A stretch of DNA of 64,000 nt from Plantago ovata. Taxonomy: Eukaryota > Streptophyta > Magnoliopsida > Lamiales > Plantaginaceae. Where the stretch lies: NCBI GenBank assembly GCA_028274465.1, contig CM051456.1, positions 17,325,745 to 17,389,744 of the forward strand. Reading direction: 5' to 3'. The translations under genes were made by a program, and so were the position numbers. Positions 24,395 through 37,344 of the stretch are shown here, piece by piece; the stretch's first letter is position 1; each line of letters opens with the position of its first letter. The notes under the pieces were generated by a model that saw only the letters and a list, made by a program, of their open reading frames with translations, was not told the DNA's origin and did not search any database.

Positions 24395-26430
24395 CATCAT
24401 GTACAACACATGTGCGGAAATGGAAAATGGTGCATTTTGTTTGCTGGTTCAGGATACCAAGCTTGATTGCCCATAGGCCCTTCCGGTTCATTGTTGTCTC
24501 CGTGGTGATGGCGTTCTAAGGAGAGAAACAACTATTTTTGCTATTAAATTTTAGTACCTGATTCCAAACACACAAAATCCAGTTGCTTAATCGTGATCAT
24601 GCTTGCATTACTAACATGCAGGTTAGCATGTATCGCTGCAAGTCATGTAACACAAAAATATACAGAATAATTTAACTTTAGAATTACCTGGATAATAATG
24701 CTGGGTCCCAACGTGATGGAACCAAAGTCATGAAGTATCAATGGTGCATCAATAAGTTTAAGTGGTAGTACTTGATTAACCATCAAAAGTTATACATTTT
24801 TGAAGTTTGCAACATCATTTAACCAAACTCCACCCAGATGAAAAATAGAATTAAGATACGCTGATGTTATTTTCCTTGTGTGGATGCTTTCAAGTTAAAT
24901 CTTTGACATTTGCAATAATATTTTGATTGCGTTAGCAAATGTAAACACCTCTAATCAGAAGGGCTTGAACTCTTATGATGGAGGTTTTCCTTTTACATTG
25001 CCCTAGTGCATTTCACGCAGTACTCCAGAGGAATCATATGATAATTGTTCAAACAGTAAATTATTAATCTCATATTACTTATATCAAAAGTGTAATGGAC
25101 TCCTGAAATCATTACCAATAAATAGAAAGGAAGTTAAATGATAGTACTATGCAAACCACATTATCAAATCAAAGAAATAATAGAGATTTCTAACACGATT
25201 CAATCATGTGCGTCCCTCTACCACTCCAAAACTTCCTTAATCCACACAAGTAAATTGACACGCGGTACCTGCGTGAGAATGTGTAATCAATTTTTAAGAG
25301 TCGATAAAAAACTTTTTTAACAAAATTAGTTCCATTAACCTTTTTTCTAATGAGAAATAAATAAATTTATTGAATTAATTTAATGTATTGAAAGGATGAA
25401 CTAATTTAACATTATTAATTTCATTTAGTGCTACTTTATATTTTTTTTCTAATTTAAATTGGAAAGATTTAAAAAAGTAGTGGGGAGTAACTACTTTTTG
25501 GGACTAAAAACTACTTCTAAATATTTACTTAGTATATAGTAGAGATATCAGTATAAGTGCACACACCATTACACCAAGAAACAGTTAAAGAAAACATAAT
25601 TGGGAAGATACTAAAAAACCAAGTGAGTGAAATAGTATAATCAACATAATTGTTGGCAAGTGCCTGAAGAGAGAGAAAAGGTTGCTGATCGGATTTCTCC
25701 GTCACCAGTAACGCTCCCAAACAATTTGGCAGAAACAGGGCATAATAGGTTTTGTATTTAAAAAAAAAAGAAGGTGGTTTTAAATTCGAATTCTATGCGA
25801 GTTCAATGGCTGTGGGAAGAGTGCATTGGATTTTCCGTTAGAAATTATGAACCAAAATCAGGAAAGAATACCCCTAATTTAGAGAAGCTGAGGAAGGGCG
25901 AGTTCGAAAGCAGAGAGTTACTGGCGACCATGGTAACTGGCACTGGGCTTCCATTTAGTACTATCAACTATCAAGGAGTTTGTAAAGACTGAATCCTGTA
26001 GAAGACGAATTAGCTGGTCGATTGGTAAGCCTGTGAAATTGTAATCTTTCTTGCAAACAAGATGCTTTATTACCTCAATAAACAGGCAAATTAGTCAAAG
26101 GAAAAACTCATGAATGACAAGAAGCAAGTACAAACAGTCAATCACTGCACTGTTTCAAAACGAAATGATCAACTGTTGGTGGAAGTAAACTATGTAATGA
26201 ACCACTGAGTTGGAAATCAAATCTAACTCAATGGGCCGGCCTGAATTTCTATCGGCCTATAGATAGGCTAGCCCATCTTAACAATCGGGCCCTTGTTGTG
26301 GAAAAATTTCGTATTTAGCGGCACTATCGTTTCATTTTCCAAGTTACCCTTTAGCTATTAGTAGTAAATTTCAAGTTGTACTAGCATTCTCCACTTAAAA
26401 AAACTTGGAGTACTATATGAAACTGAAGCA
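24395..26430. other. Spacer, no gene recognised
   Basis: AT-rich DNA with no recognised gene. The piece at about 25774-26000 has a higher coding-like texture, but its translation does not match a family I know. It could be an upstream fragment of the NLR relic that follows, though nothing in it shows that. Confidence 0.3.
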
Positions 26431-26431
26431 G

Positions 26432-27065
26432 ACTTTCAGTACTTTGGGTGGTCCAAAAATCTTAGATGCTTAGAAGAACTTGAGACACTCAAGTACAGTT
26501 TCAGTAATCCTTTTGTCAGTTCTCTGAGACCGGATCTCCTTCCAACATGGGACACATTCCCTCCAAAACTTGAGAACTGACTCTGAGTGGCACCCTCATT
26601 GCCGTGGAAAGATATGCAGAATCTCAGAATGTTACCCAAATTACACTGCACCTTTCAGGAGAACGGATCAGGATTCCACCACTAGGACAAAAGAAAACAT
26701 TGAACTTTTACTACTATATATACTATATTAGACAAGATTTCAGTGGGGTCCAGTGAGCCCCTAGCTCAGCCAGGGAGTGCTCATACTTAGTAACTATGCT
26801 TTCTCAGGACTAGTATGGAGTACTAGAGAAGGCGGTTTCTGCGAACTGGCAGCATGATTTAGAGGTATGGGAGACTGAGGGACTTCATTCCGCATGCCTT
26901 GAGCTGCTTATTATGTGGAATTGCAAGTTGTTGAATGAGGTCCCTTGTGGCATTGGTGATGCTCCTCTAATCAGGATTATCGAATTACATAGCTGTAAGG
27001 ATTCTGCAAGAAGAACACGAGAGCGCTTGGGGAATGAAAGAATGACGCACTTACAATTTGTATAA
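26432..27065 (+). pseudogene. Relic of an R1-type NLR resistance gene (LRR 3' end)
   Basis: Two blocks translate into the leucine-rich C-terminus of NLRs of the late blight R1 type. Block 1 (about 26438-26640) reads CLEELETLKYSF, then LPTWDTFPPKLEN and LPWKDMQNLRMLPKLH. Block 2 (about 26890-27065) reads LELLIMWNCKLLNEVPCGIG, then IRIIELHSCKDSARRT and LGNERMTHLQFV, with its TAA at 27063. Between them are in-frame stops (for example after PPKLEN) and about 200 bases of unrelated sequence. No NB-ARC domain was found upstream, so this is a truncated dead gene. Such receptors normally recognise pathogen effectors inside the cell. Confidence 0.75.
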
Positions 27066-27455
27066 CTAAAGGCTAAAGCAACTGGTAAATGTTAATGCAA
27101 CTTTTTATCATTAAAACATTTGTTGTCCAGAGTCTTTCCAAAAAGTCTAATATAGTCACTACTTGTTGCAGGCTGAAACTAGCTAACTTTCAAGGCAGAA
27201 GCAGGCATGCTGCTGTATAAGGTGATTTTAATTTGTTTACTTTGTTGCTCTTCAATTTTCAAAAAACAGAATTCTATGTATTCTAACTTCTCTAATTTCT
27301 GTGCATGTAAGTTATTACAGAGTGAAAAACTTTGTCCGGATGATTTTAGTACTAGGAGTTATCAGTTGCCTCATCAAACTCAGGTTGCAGTCTTGAGAAT
27401 AACCTTGATTTTGGATATATTAAGCAGGCCCTGTTGCCTTTTGCATTATACCAAG

Positions 27456-27687
27456 TACTTCCTCTGTACAAGGTTACTAAATGGACTATTTATCGCAACC
27501 TTTGACACGTATAACTACTAAATTACATTAGAGAAAAATATAATAAAATTATATTATAAAATTAAATAGAGTATATTTTCATAATCAATTTTTAATTTAT
27601 ATTGATATAGTTTAATTTAAAAGCTACGTGGTCAAAGGTCGCGATGAATAGTCCCCTTAGGAACTTTGTAATGAAACGGAGGAAGTA
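27456..27687. mobile_element. Stowaway-like MITE
   Basis: The left end TACTTCCTCTGTACAAGG and the right end ACGGAGGAAGTA are inverted matches, with TA as target dinucleotide. The interior shows mirrored blocks around GGACTATTTATCGCAACCTT and GGTCGCGATGAATAGTCCCC. 232 bp. Confidence 0.75.
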
Positions 27688-29072
27688 TATGATAAAATTT
27701 TACCGTAAAGATGACCTGATTGTTCTGGATTGCCAATAATTTGTGAACCAGGGAGGCTTGCTTGTATCATTATTGTAATGTACTGGTTTCTTATTTTTTA
27801 CCAATTTTATAGACTTCCCGGCTCAAGACATACAAAATTCTGTTGGTACTCAGGGTCATACATAGTAATAGTAACCCAAATCATTGATAGCCTCAGAGTA
27901 TATTTGGAGTTCATAAACTCGATCTAAGCACATAACAAGCTCAGATCATGGTTGAATGTGAGTAGGGAACTAAACTCGAATGATCAGTCCACACCAATGT
28001 TTTCCCTGACCAGATCATGGTCTTGATGCCCTCTTAGTGAAGAACAGTGAAGGCACTCTAGCAGGGAAAATGGAGCAAGCATGTGATATGGCATAACGAA
28101 AGCTGCATTTCTTCACCTACTAAAACTTGGATGCTTTGCTTGCTGGTTTATCTGTAGGAAAAACTGGTCCATTTCAACAAGCTGTTATCTGCATCTTTTC
28201 CTCCTTCAAAATATATTGTTTTGAGTTTATATCGTATCATTGATGGAAAATTTTCTTGTTTAGCCTTTCCTGCCGTTTTTCCAAATACCCATTGTATTCC
28301 GAGATAAGGTTGTTGAACACTTGAAGGGACTGGAACTTTGACTACACAATCATGAATTCGCTGAAGCTGTTAGAGCACTGAAGAAATGGAGAAAGAACGA
28401 TTACTTTGTTAACCGTACTAGTAAAATCTGTCGCGTAGTACAGCATGATCAAGTACTATTTCCTTAGAAAATAACCAGAGCTAATTGTGTTAATTCTGTT
28501 GTTCCCCTGTGAGGCATTCTAACAATTCCTTTTGGAGCCAAGACTTAACTGGCCGTTAGAAGTGAGCTATAAGCTAATAACTCAGTTATATTCTGTAATT
28601 TCATCAGGGATGCACTTCCAAAACTTAGATGGACAAAGAAATTATATGATTTGATTGATTATTATGGTGTGTCATTTCACATTGAGTTGTCTGTTCTGAC
28701 TCAAGTGCAATAATTTACCTTTGCTTATCAAATTCTTTCGTGGGCTATCATAAGCTTGCAAATAGAGTGTAACAGGTTGATAGCTCAATTGCAAAACAGT
28801 TGATCACGTGTGATAAACATTGCAACTATAATTGCAAATGCTAAACGAAAGTTACAACATCAAAGATTTTCCGTGTCACTTGTATAAAATGGAAGTGGCA
28901 CATTTGGTCTTTTGTGCGTTAGCGTTATGGACACATGGTCCTTATTGCATCTGTGAACAGACTAATTAGCACAAGACAGGAACTAAACTAGGTAGAAAAG
29001 ATCAATACTGAGAGCTACAAGGTAGATGCAATGTTATTCTGGAACTTGAGACTCTAAGTAAACGTTGTGAAT
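27688..29072. other. Spacer downstream of FIT, no gene recognised
   Basis: No frame longer than about 65 codons with a recognisable product. Some moderately GC-balanced pieces (27900-28400) may be gene debris. Confidence 0.35.
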
Positions 29073-30495
29073 TCAAGAAGGTGGAGTTTCAAAGTCGAAG
29101 CCTTGATTAAGCAAAGCACTGGCAACCCAAAGCTTCAAATTTGATAAGCTGATGTCCATCTCCTTTTCGATAATCTGAATTCAAATGAAGGAGAACAAAT
29201 ATCAGATCAAAGTGAGAAATATGGCAGAAAAATTCAATTTTACGTCCTTAAAATCTTGTAAATTATTAAAGACGAGAAACAGTTCTTACGTGCAAAGTGA
29301 ACGTGAAAGCATAATGTTCACCAGTATCCGCCAAATTGGAGCTTTGAACTCTAAAGTTTGTAAGTGAGTCGAGGGTCTTGTACAGGGAAACTGCAACGCC
29401 TTGTCCTTTGTTGGACTCTATTCTCACATAAAACCCTCTGTCATCTACTTGAACTACATCCATCTGCACATTTAAACTTTGTGTTACTACTACAGAACTT
29501 TATACAATGTTGCATACGCAACAACTTGGAAGCAATCGTCTGGAGTTGATATATTTGTACCTTAAGGACCTTCTTGATTGTTGGATAGAAACTTGTAACA
29601 TCTGATCTGTTGGAACTTTGAGATGTTCTTACTTTAAATTTATCCCCTTCTGTCAATGATGACTCTAGACCAGCAATTTCAGCTTTTAGCTTCTTCGCCT
29701 GCGTTTGCAAGTTCTGCACGTACAATACAGCGTCCCCAACTATAGACGCTTTGTCCATCTGCATCACCAGAACACTGTTTTATCAGCTCATGCATGACTA
29801 GTACAATGTTCGAAGTTATTTTCATAAGTTGCATGTGTATAGCTAGGTAGAACCAAAGAATTGATAAGAATTTGAACCATATGTAAATATTTCAACTTAA
29901 GTTTAACTTTACTAGCTACTATAAACGAAAGATCTGTGACCAATAAACAAACCTTGGTGATATTGGGGACCAAGGAGCGCAAAGCGTAGAGCTTCTCCTT
30001 CATCCTGCCTCTCCTCTTCCTCTCAGAAACCAAAGTTCGCGACCTATCAGCCTTCTTGCCCTTCTTCGGTTTAGCACTAGTCGTAGTTGTCGTGCCTGAT
30101 GAGCCTTCATCATCCATCATTTCTTCCTCTTGTGCTGTCTCCTCCACCTGATCGTTTGGAAACAATTGATCATCTGGCACCACACATTGGCTAACTTCCC
30201 CAACATGGTCAATGTTCGTCGTGACATTGAAATCGACCAAGTCCATGGCAGGGGCAGGGGAGAAGAACTGTCTATCAGCGAAACTGTCCTGAAGAACAAA
30301 ACTCGTGTCAGGATCATGAAATGAGCCATTGAGTTGATGATTGCTTAGCAGGTTGGCCACAGTGTATGCTTCATTTTCATTTTCGCCCCGAATGAGGTCA
30401 ATGAACTGGTCGAAATTCGCCTCGTCCATGAAGTCTATGACACCAAAATCATGAGATGCATACATTCCTGTTACTCCAATATTCGTCCCTTCCAT
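29073..30495 (-). CDS. FIT: FIT-like bHLH transcription factor of iron uptake
   Basis: Four exons on the minus strand, 30495-29953, 29758-29561, 29463-29290 and 29174-29073, all in phase 0 with GT-AG introns, give 338 residues (Arabidopsis FIT has 318). The bHLH domain spans about residues 147-200: ADRSRTLVSERKRRGRMKEK is the basic part and helix 1, then LVPNITK|MDKASIVGDAVLYVQ completes helix 2, with an intron at the position seen in FIT. The N-terminus is acidic (MDEANFDQFIDLI); the C-terminus, with FYVRIESNKGQG and ISLSNLKLWVASALL, resembles the ACT-like end of this subgroup. FIT acts with group Ib bHLH partners to switch on FRO2/IRT1-type genes in iron-starved roots. Assignment to FIT rather than another group IIIa bHLH is from sequence resemblance. 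Confidence 0.88.
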
Positions 30496-30572
30496 GTTAG
30501 TTTGTTTAAAATAATGTATGTTTAAATCTGCTTGTCTGTTATTTCCTTGTCAACTTTGAGGTTTTGTGAAAG

Positions 30573-30582
30573 TTATTTATAG
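30573..30582 (-). promoter_or_regulatory. TATA box of the FIT-like gene
   Basis: CTATAAATAA on the minus strand lies about 78 bp before the ATG, a normal distance for a plant TATA box with a short leader. Confidence 0.55.
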
Positions 30583-30677
30583 TATACGTACCCTGGTCAC
30601 TATACAGTATACACAGTGTGAACAGAACAGATTCTGCTTCTCAGGGTGGACCCGCCTCAAAAAAGAAAAAAAAATTA

Positions 30678-30953
30678 TACTCCCTCCGTAACAGTGAGAA
30701 GACTACGTTTGATTTTTACACGGTTTTTAATGAAAAGTTTTGTTTGATATTGATTTATTAATATAGAATGGAATGTGGGTCAATATTTAAATGGTAGTGG
30801 TGGGGAAAAAGATTAAATTAAAGTGTGAATGTCGGGACAATGATTAAAGTAATATAAATGGTATGTGGGGTAGCTTCCAAAAATATAAACGTAATAATTG
30901 ATTGGGACGGCCCAAAAAGGAATACGTAAAAAAATGAGCGGGACAGATGAGTA
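30678..30953. mobile_element. Diverged Stowaway-like MITE in the FIT upstream region
   Basis: TACTCCCTCCGTAAC at the left and, inverted, TACTCATCTGTCCCGCTCA at the right, with TA on both sides. The interior carries GACCCACATTC-type words. It sits about 180 bp upstream of the FIT start codon, so it may lie within the promoter. Confidence 0.6.
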
Positions 30954-33366
30954 AATTAATATTTACGATATTTCAAGTTTTCGCTGATGCTCCTGTCTAA
31001 AACATACCATGAGAGCTAAATTAAATCCTGAAATTTCTGTTATTTTCATCTAAAAACAATTCAGTTCATATCAGATCCGATCGATTAAGTTTATTAAATT
31101 TATATTAGTTCAATTCAAATTCATTAAATTTAGTGCAGATTCGTGCTTAGTTATCTTTTATTGGTTTATCAAATTTAGTACAGTTTAGATCTCTTCCCAC
31201 TGATAAAACAAAACCTTAGCATTATTAGTTTTATTTAAATCAAGCAGGAAATTGAAATTAAGAACTCAAGTAGGTCACTAATCACAATATACCCTGATCT
31301 TGTTAAGATTTTCTTTATTTTTTTATTTTGGGTTAAATATAACAAAATGTTCTTGTGAGATTAGTTTTTTTCTCCAAATTGTGTTCATTGAACTTGCTAC
31401 ATAGATTCGAGTCGATCCTCTCTTATTTCATATTGTTGTTATATCTTAGAATGACATGGAGAATGGTGGCAAACATGCCAGAGCTTCCATGAATTTACTA
31501 TGACATTTGCATAACATTTATAATTCATTTCCCTCCGAACTTAAATTAATCTAGAGCAATCCATAATGATCGCAGCACATGGCATTGGTGATTTAAGCCT
31601 TGTAAATGTGGAAGACTAAGAGACATAGTGTGTACTCGCAACAGGGTGAAAACTTGGTCTCTTCGGCCATGGGCCCACATGTACAGTGAGTAGGGGGGCT
31701 CACCTCTTAGAATCGATAGTGTTGTTTTATGAGCTAAGATTATGAGTATCGAGTTGTTCAACTTGAACACTCTAATCGAGCCAAGATCTAACTTGTTTAA
31801 AGATCAAACTAAAATTTAAGTTTCAGTCAGAATCGGAGTCATGATGGAAAATAAAATGCGGCTAACTATAAATTAAAGGCCTTATCCATTCAAAACATTT
31901 GTAATTTCATCATATTGCTTTGAGCAAATATGCCGATAATTGTTAGGCCAATTTAATATAAATCGATTAATTTTACACCTCTTCATAAACTTTTGGGAGA
32001 GATAGATTTCTATCATGGTATCAAACACATTTGGCTCAGTCCACCTAAGTTCGAATCTCCGCCCCATATTAAATTTTCATGTATCCTCTCATATCATGAC
32101 CATATTTTAAATTACTTGTCACTTGTACTTTATCGTGGAATGGAAACTTTTCTACCATCAAATAACCCGAGTTTGAACTGAACTTTTGATAAAAGTTGAC
32201 TCGCATGACCGGTACTTCTCACATCACAATACTAGTTAATCGATCGCAAACCATCACATTCTAGCTAGTGACCCAACATGAACATTCTAGTAACTCAACG
32301 TGAACGATTGTTAGTCCAACCCAAAGTTCAGTTACTAGTAGACAGTAGTAATCAGTTTTAAATCAAGCACAAAAATTGCAATTAGCTACTCAAGTGTGAA
32401 AGTAGTTATTCGTCCACAAAAATAAATTAAATTCGAGAAATTAAATCAGCATCACTATATTAGGTCATGATAGATTGATAGTATCCGATGAAACTATATA
32501 CTATATATACACAGTTTTAAGTTTTAATTAACAAAGTTAGAACATAATCATATTTAATCATGTAAAATTAAATAAACTTAACTTGTTAGGTCACCCTTGG
32601 ATTCATTGACTTTGTCTATAGCATCCAGAAGGTATGTCCTAGCTAAGTCCAACTCCTGATAGTGATAGTAATCTGCAGGTTGTATTTAAACAGAAAACAC
32701 CGGAATATAACTCTGAGGTTTAATAGTTATCAATACTAATTCGATTTGCTACTACAGCTAGCTGCCGTCACGGATGACGCAAAAATTCATTTGGACAACT
32801 TAAATCCCTTTCAATGAGTTTGACACAAGACATTTGTGAGACCTAATTTTATTAGGTCACGTTTACTTGTGCCTGTACCCCGAACAACTTGGGATATCCC
32901 CTACCCGCCACACGCTTGCCTCGTGCCTAATCCATCCATCCATGTATAACTAATTCGACCTAATTTTAAGGCCGTATGTGTTTGCCAATAATTACCACTT
33001 CCGTGTCATATTCCTCGTGCCTAGTAATCACTTACAAACGAAGTAAATTTAATGGATATTGCTATTTAGCTTTATCTTTAATTTTAGATGTAAACTAAGA
33101 GATGTTGCACGATGGTGCATGGTGTTTGGAGCCTGAACTAAATTGTATTGTTTATGAGCATTGTAAGTAACAAGGATATGTTACTTGGTGGGGAAACTCA
33201 TTAGTTTTGGTTCGTTCGGTTCTATTCTGTTTAGATTAATTCAGTTTAGTTCGTTTCTGTTAAGTTCTATTCACATTTGTTTAGTTGTATTTTATACTAC
33301 AAATTCAGTTATGTTCAATTCCATTCAGTTCTATTCAGACGAAAATAACAGTTTCTAACTTCGTTA
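30954..33366. other. Spacer with CTGAAC-rich repeat pieces, no gene recognised
   Basis: About 31020-31200 and 33205-33355 are rich in CAGTTCA and TTAGTTC words and belong to the dispersed family listed elsewhere. About 32011-32065 has a tRNA-like A/B-box layout (TATCATGGTATCAAAC, then AAGTTCGAATCTCC) that suggests a SINE head. No protein gene. Confidence 0.4.
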
Positions 33367-33538
33367 GGCTCTGTTCTCTTCGTCTAAAAAAACTGAACCT
33401 AATTGAATGGATCTGAACTGAACTTATTCGTAGTACAAAATACTATTAGCCAAATCTGAATTGAACTTAATGCATCTAAACTGTTCTGAACTGAACTGAA
33501 TTTAGAATAATCAATTTTCAGATGAAAAAAACAGGGCC
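33367..33538. mobile_element. CTGAAC-rich Harbinger-like MITE, best preserved copy
   Basis: The ends GGCTCTGTTCTCTTCGTCTA and, inverted, GGCCCTGTTTTTTTCATCTG are flanked by TTA on both sides (33364-33366 and 33539-33541). The interior repeats CTGAACTGAA-type words. 172 bp. A second, opposite-facing copy abuts it at about 33205-33355 (ends CAGACGAAAATAACAGTTTC). Confidence 0.65.
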
Positions 33539-33548
33539 TTAGTGTTGT

Positions 33549-33816
33549 ACTCCCTTCCCTTTTAATAATTGTCGTTTTAGGTTTTTCAATATTTGAAAAA
33601 TACTTGTCGTTTTGCATTTTTCAAGAAAGAATTTCATCATGATTAATGCATGTTGTTGATATACCATTTAGAGGTATTCTATTGGTTGATATATAATAAT
33701 TACTTGTGATTAATGCAATATTTTTAATTAGAAAATCAATGAATTGAATTATGTGTATTAAAATTAAAATGTGTGAAACTCTAAAACGAAAATTAAAAAC
33801 AAAATGGGAGGTAGTA
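33549..33816. mobile_element. Stowaway-like MITE
   Basis: The left end TACTCCCTTCCCTTTTAATA and the right end AACAAAATGGGAGGTAGTA are inverted matches with TA at each edge. The subterminal words TGTCGTTTTAGG and CTCTAAAACGA also mirror each other. Confidence 0.65.
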
Positions 33817-34892
33817 AAACTCAATTGCTAACGTGGACATTATTTTAACATTTAAAAGTTGGTACCCGAACCCGCATGATTTATACTCGATGTTAATCGC
33901 GTGTCCTATTTGGGTACCTAGTATAATTTAGTTTGGGGCTGGGTACAAAAAATAGATACCCACAACATCGGACCAGATCGACCCACTCCCACCCCTACTC
34001 TAAAGAGTAAAGTTTATGGGTTCAATTTCTACCAAGTGTGTGATCATATATTTAGTTCATATCTAGTTTTGTACTAATGTTTATGAAATTGTATTAGTTT
34101 ACGATTTATGATATAATTTTAATATTTTAAAGTAAAATGTGGAGTTATGTTAGGTACGTACTCTCAATTCGCGTGACTGCCTCATTAGATAATTACACTA
34201 ATGTTGGAGATTAAATCGAGAAATTAAAGTTGTTAGGGGAGTTATAACAAACTCATCTCCGGTCGACCTCATCCAATATGAGCGAGCATCTTCCAGATTC
34301 TCTACAAATTCCTATTGCCGTTAATGATTAATGAACATTACAACATATGCTCCCCCCTTGAAAAATTGATTGGATTCCTCTAGTTTTTGTTTTTGTTTTT
34401 GTTTTTTTTCTTCAAACTGAAAATGAAAAACTACTCAAAAATTGATTGGATTCCTCTAGTTAATACTATTATTTAATAGTAATATCAACCACCTTCTTAA
34501 TAGATTGGTTCTAACTTAAGTCGGTTATCGGTACCTAGACTATCCATGAGATTTGGTTGCTCCCTAAATCTTGGCTAGTAATAAAATGTATTATGTATCC
34601 ATCTTTCTTAGCTAGTTCGCTTCAGACCTTTTTTTTTTCCAGACCATATAACGGATAAAGGTTGTTGATGTTGTGGGCAGAGTTTAGTAGTAATGTTATG
34701 GTTATTGAATACTAGAATTGGTGCACAACACGGTGTCCATAATTTTTAATATTTTATTCGTAATTGTTAACAATACAATATGCTCTATTATCCAAGTCAT
34801 TCATATGTTAGAACTTAGTTAACTTACCATAAAAGTTTCATAATTGTATAATCCTAACTCCATACCTAAATATAGTACTGAAACATAATTTA

Positions 34893-35135
34893 TTTTTTTT
34901 AACGGATAAATATATTAATAACGAGAGCACAAGAAATGTTCGGGGCCAAAAGCCCAAAAGTAAAGATACAAAGCGGAAAGAGGCCACAACCAACACCTAG
35001 ACCTCAAAAACACTAACCGAGGGAAACAACCCTCAACTAAGCCTCTTCCCCTTTCCTAAACCCACTTCTTCCTTTTCAAGATTGTAAGCAAAGTTTCGTC
35101 TCAAGAAACCAATCCTCCACCCGACTTAAACATAA
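34893..35135 (-). mobile_element. LINE 3' end remnant (minus strand)
   Basis: On the minus strand the sequence runs through CTTTTGGCCCCGAACATTTC and ends CGTTATTAATATATTTATCC followed by a run of A (T8 on the plus strand). This is the usual form of a plant L1-type 3' end. No reverse transcriptase frame remains. Confidence 0.55.
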
Positions 35136-36504
35136 ATTTTGATAGTAACGTAGAATTCTTTGCATAGAAAATAGAGGGAAAATAGTTTGCTACTCCTAAA
35201 CATGAAGCTGAGCAATTTTATGTGCATCAATACATCCCCTCCCTTTTTTTATAGATAAAACCATCATATATATCGATACCAAACCAATTTACATCTAGGA
35301 GCATCACATTTCAATATAATAGGATTTATTTAAGTTAGTATAGACGAACCATAAAGTATATATTATGGCTAAGTGCTGAAGAAAATATGATCATATAATA
35401 ATGGGCGAAGAAACGTAATTCGGATGTGCGGGTATGAAGATTCTAGTAGCATGTTAAATGCGAAACCAATAAAAGAAATGTATGGTAAGGAACGTTCAGC
35501 AATATAAAGAGGATTTGTCATCAACATCAACAATCAATATCAACATCAACCATCAAAATCCCAATACTCAAAATCCACACAAATTTGAAAAGAGTGAAGG
35601 GGGTAATATATGAAAACATTGGTGGTCATAGACTCATAACTTAAGTTCATGTCATGGGCGCTTGCAAGGCTTTCATCACATTCTCCGTCTCGGGGTCATT
35701 TCTCGGAGAGATTTCATTCCACAAAATCAAATATATAAATGAAAGGATATAAGCGGAAAATGGATACAAAAAATAAGTTCCTTGATAAACAAAACAGAGT
35801 AAGAAGTAGAGCAATATCCAAATAGTAATAGATGAAATATCCAAACATTGATAGATGAAAAATTACTTTCGGTAGCCAAAGCACTGCAGTCCAAACGGTG
35901 CGGCGTTCACTTGTTCATTGTGTTTAATGGGAACGATCAAAACAGGTGTCAATCTTTACAAAGAAAAGGAACTGAATCAGTGCTGACTGCTGAAGCCTCT
36001 TTTCGGATTGGGCGGAAAGAAGCGAACAGGAACAACCGAACAGGTGTCTAAAGAAACCGGTTATAGTAATCGAAACAAACCGAATCATCACCGATCACCA
36101 AGTTAAGATTTATACAGTAATAAAAATATTTGTTTAATTCGACTCGGATCATTTTGTTAAAACTTGAGTTTGGCTCGTTTGATAAGACTTCAAGTCGAGT
36201 TCGAACCTAACTTTATATTCGTTTATATTAACGAGTCCAGAATAACTCAACTCGATAAATACTCGAGAGGCTCACTAGACTCATCACACCTCCATACTCT
36301 TCATACTCGAGAGACTCGTTAGCCATACATTTTCAAGCCCTAATCCATCTTGAATTGTTTATATTTGACTTTTCTTAGACTTTGATGACTCTGTCATTTT
36401 TTATGTTTTTTTTTAACAGCAAAATTTTATTTCATAATGACATTTACAAGTAAAAGGTTGTGCACAAGTTGCACACCTTGCACAAAGTACAGCCAAAAAC
36501 AACA

Positions 36505-36640
36505 GTTGATGCTCCGATGGGAGCAGTCTCTTCCGATCGGAGCCATGGAGCTTTTCTGTTCCAATCGGAGCAGAAAATGCTCCGATCGAAGCTTCTCTGC
36601 TCCTATCGGAGCATATGTGTTCTGACCGGAGCAGTCAGGC
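36505..36640. repeat. GGAGC/GCTCC motif array 3
   Basis: About nine GCTCCGAT and ATCGGAGC words alternate in about 130 bp, including GCTCCGATGGGAGC and GCTCCTATCGGAGC palindromes. A reversed LINE-like tail (T9 at 36409-36417, then AACAGCAAAATTTTATTTC) lies just to the left. Confidence 0.65.
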
Positions 36641-37344
36641 ACCTTTGTTTTTTATATTTTTAATTTTTAGTAGTTTAGTGTGTTTTTTTTCTTTTAAATT
36701 CCTAAGGCCCGTTTGTTTGTCAAAAAAATCTGAAATCGCTACAGTAACTTAATTCTCCATAATTCTTCAAAAGTCAAATCCGTGGCCTATTTTGTAATTG
36801 ATAATCTAGGAGCCTATTCCGATATTAGGTGCTCTAAGAGGCCCCTAAAAAGTTACGGACCATATAAATATTATGGCTCGGATTTTAACCTTATTTTTTT
36901 TTACTTCTTTTCTTAACCAACGGAGCCTAAATTAGCAATTTAGTTGGCACATGGACACGGGCCGCCCAAATCGTGGTTAGTTCATGGGCCGACAATTCCA
37001 TTAACGGGGAACATCTAGAATAGTACTCCCTCTATTTCAATTTAAACTTCCTAATTTTAACCCCACTCACCAATACCTAATTATTTCTCTTTGCTAATTT
37101 ATCATCACTTTATACATGCTCTCCCATACTTTATCACATATTAATTTTTTACCAATATAATACATCACACGATCTAATACTTCCTCCAAAAACTTTAAAC
37201 AAATCTCATTTGATATTGTTGACTTTTTTTATGTCCAGTTTGATCTAAAATGGATTATAATTTATTACGGAAAAAATAATTTTAAAAGTTATATTATAAA
37301 AATATGAGAAATATACTTTCATAATATTTTTTTAATTATTTTTT

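Larger units (their letters stand above)
33817..37023. other. Spacer with repeats, no gene recognised
   Basis: Contains a LINE tail (34893-35130) and motif array 3 (36505-36640). A minus-strand frame at 35647-35844 ends NEISPRNDPETENVMKALQA and looks protein-like, but I cannot assign it. The rest is AT-rich. Confidence 0.35.
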
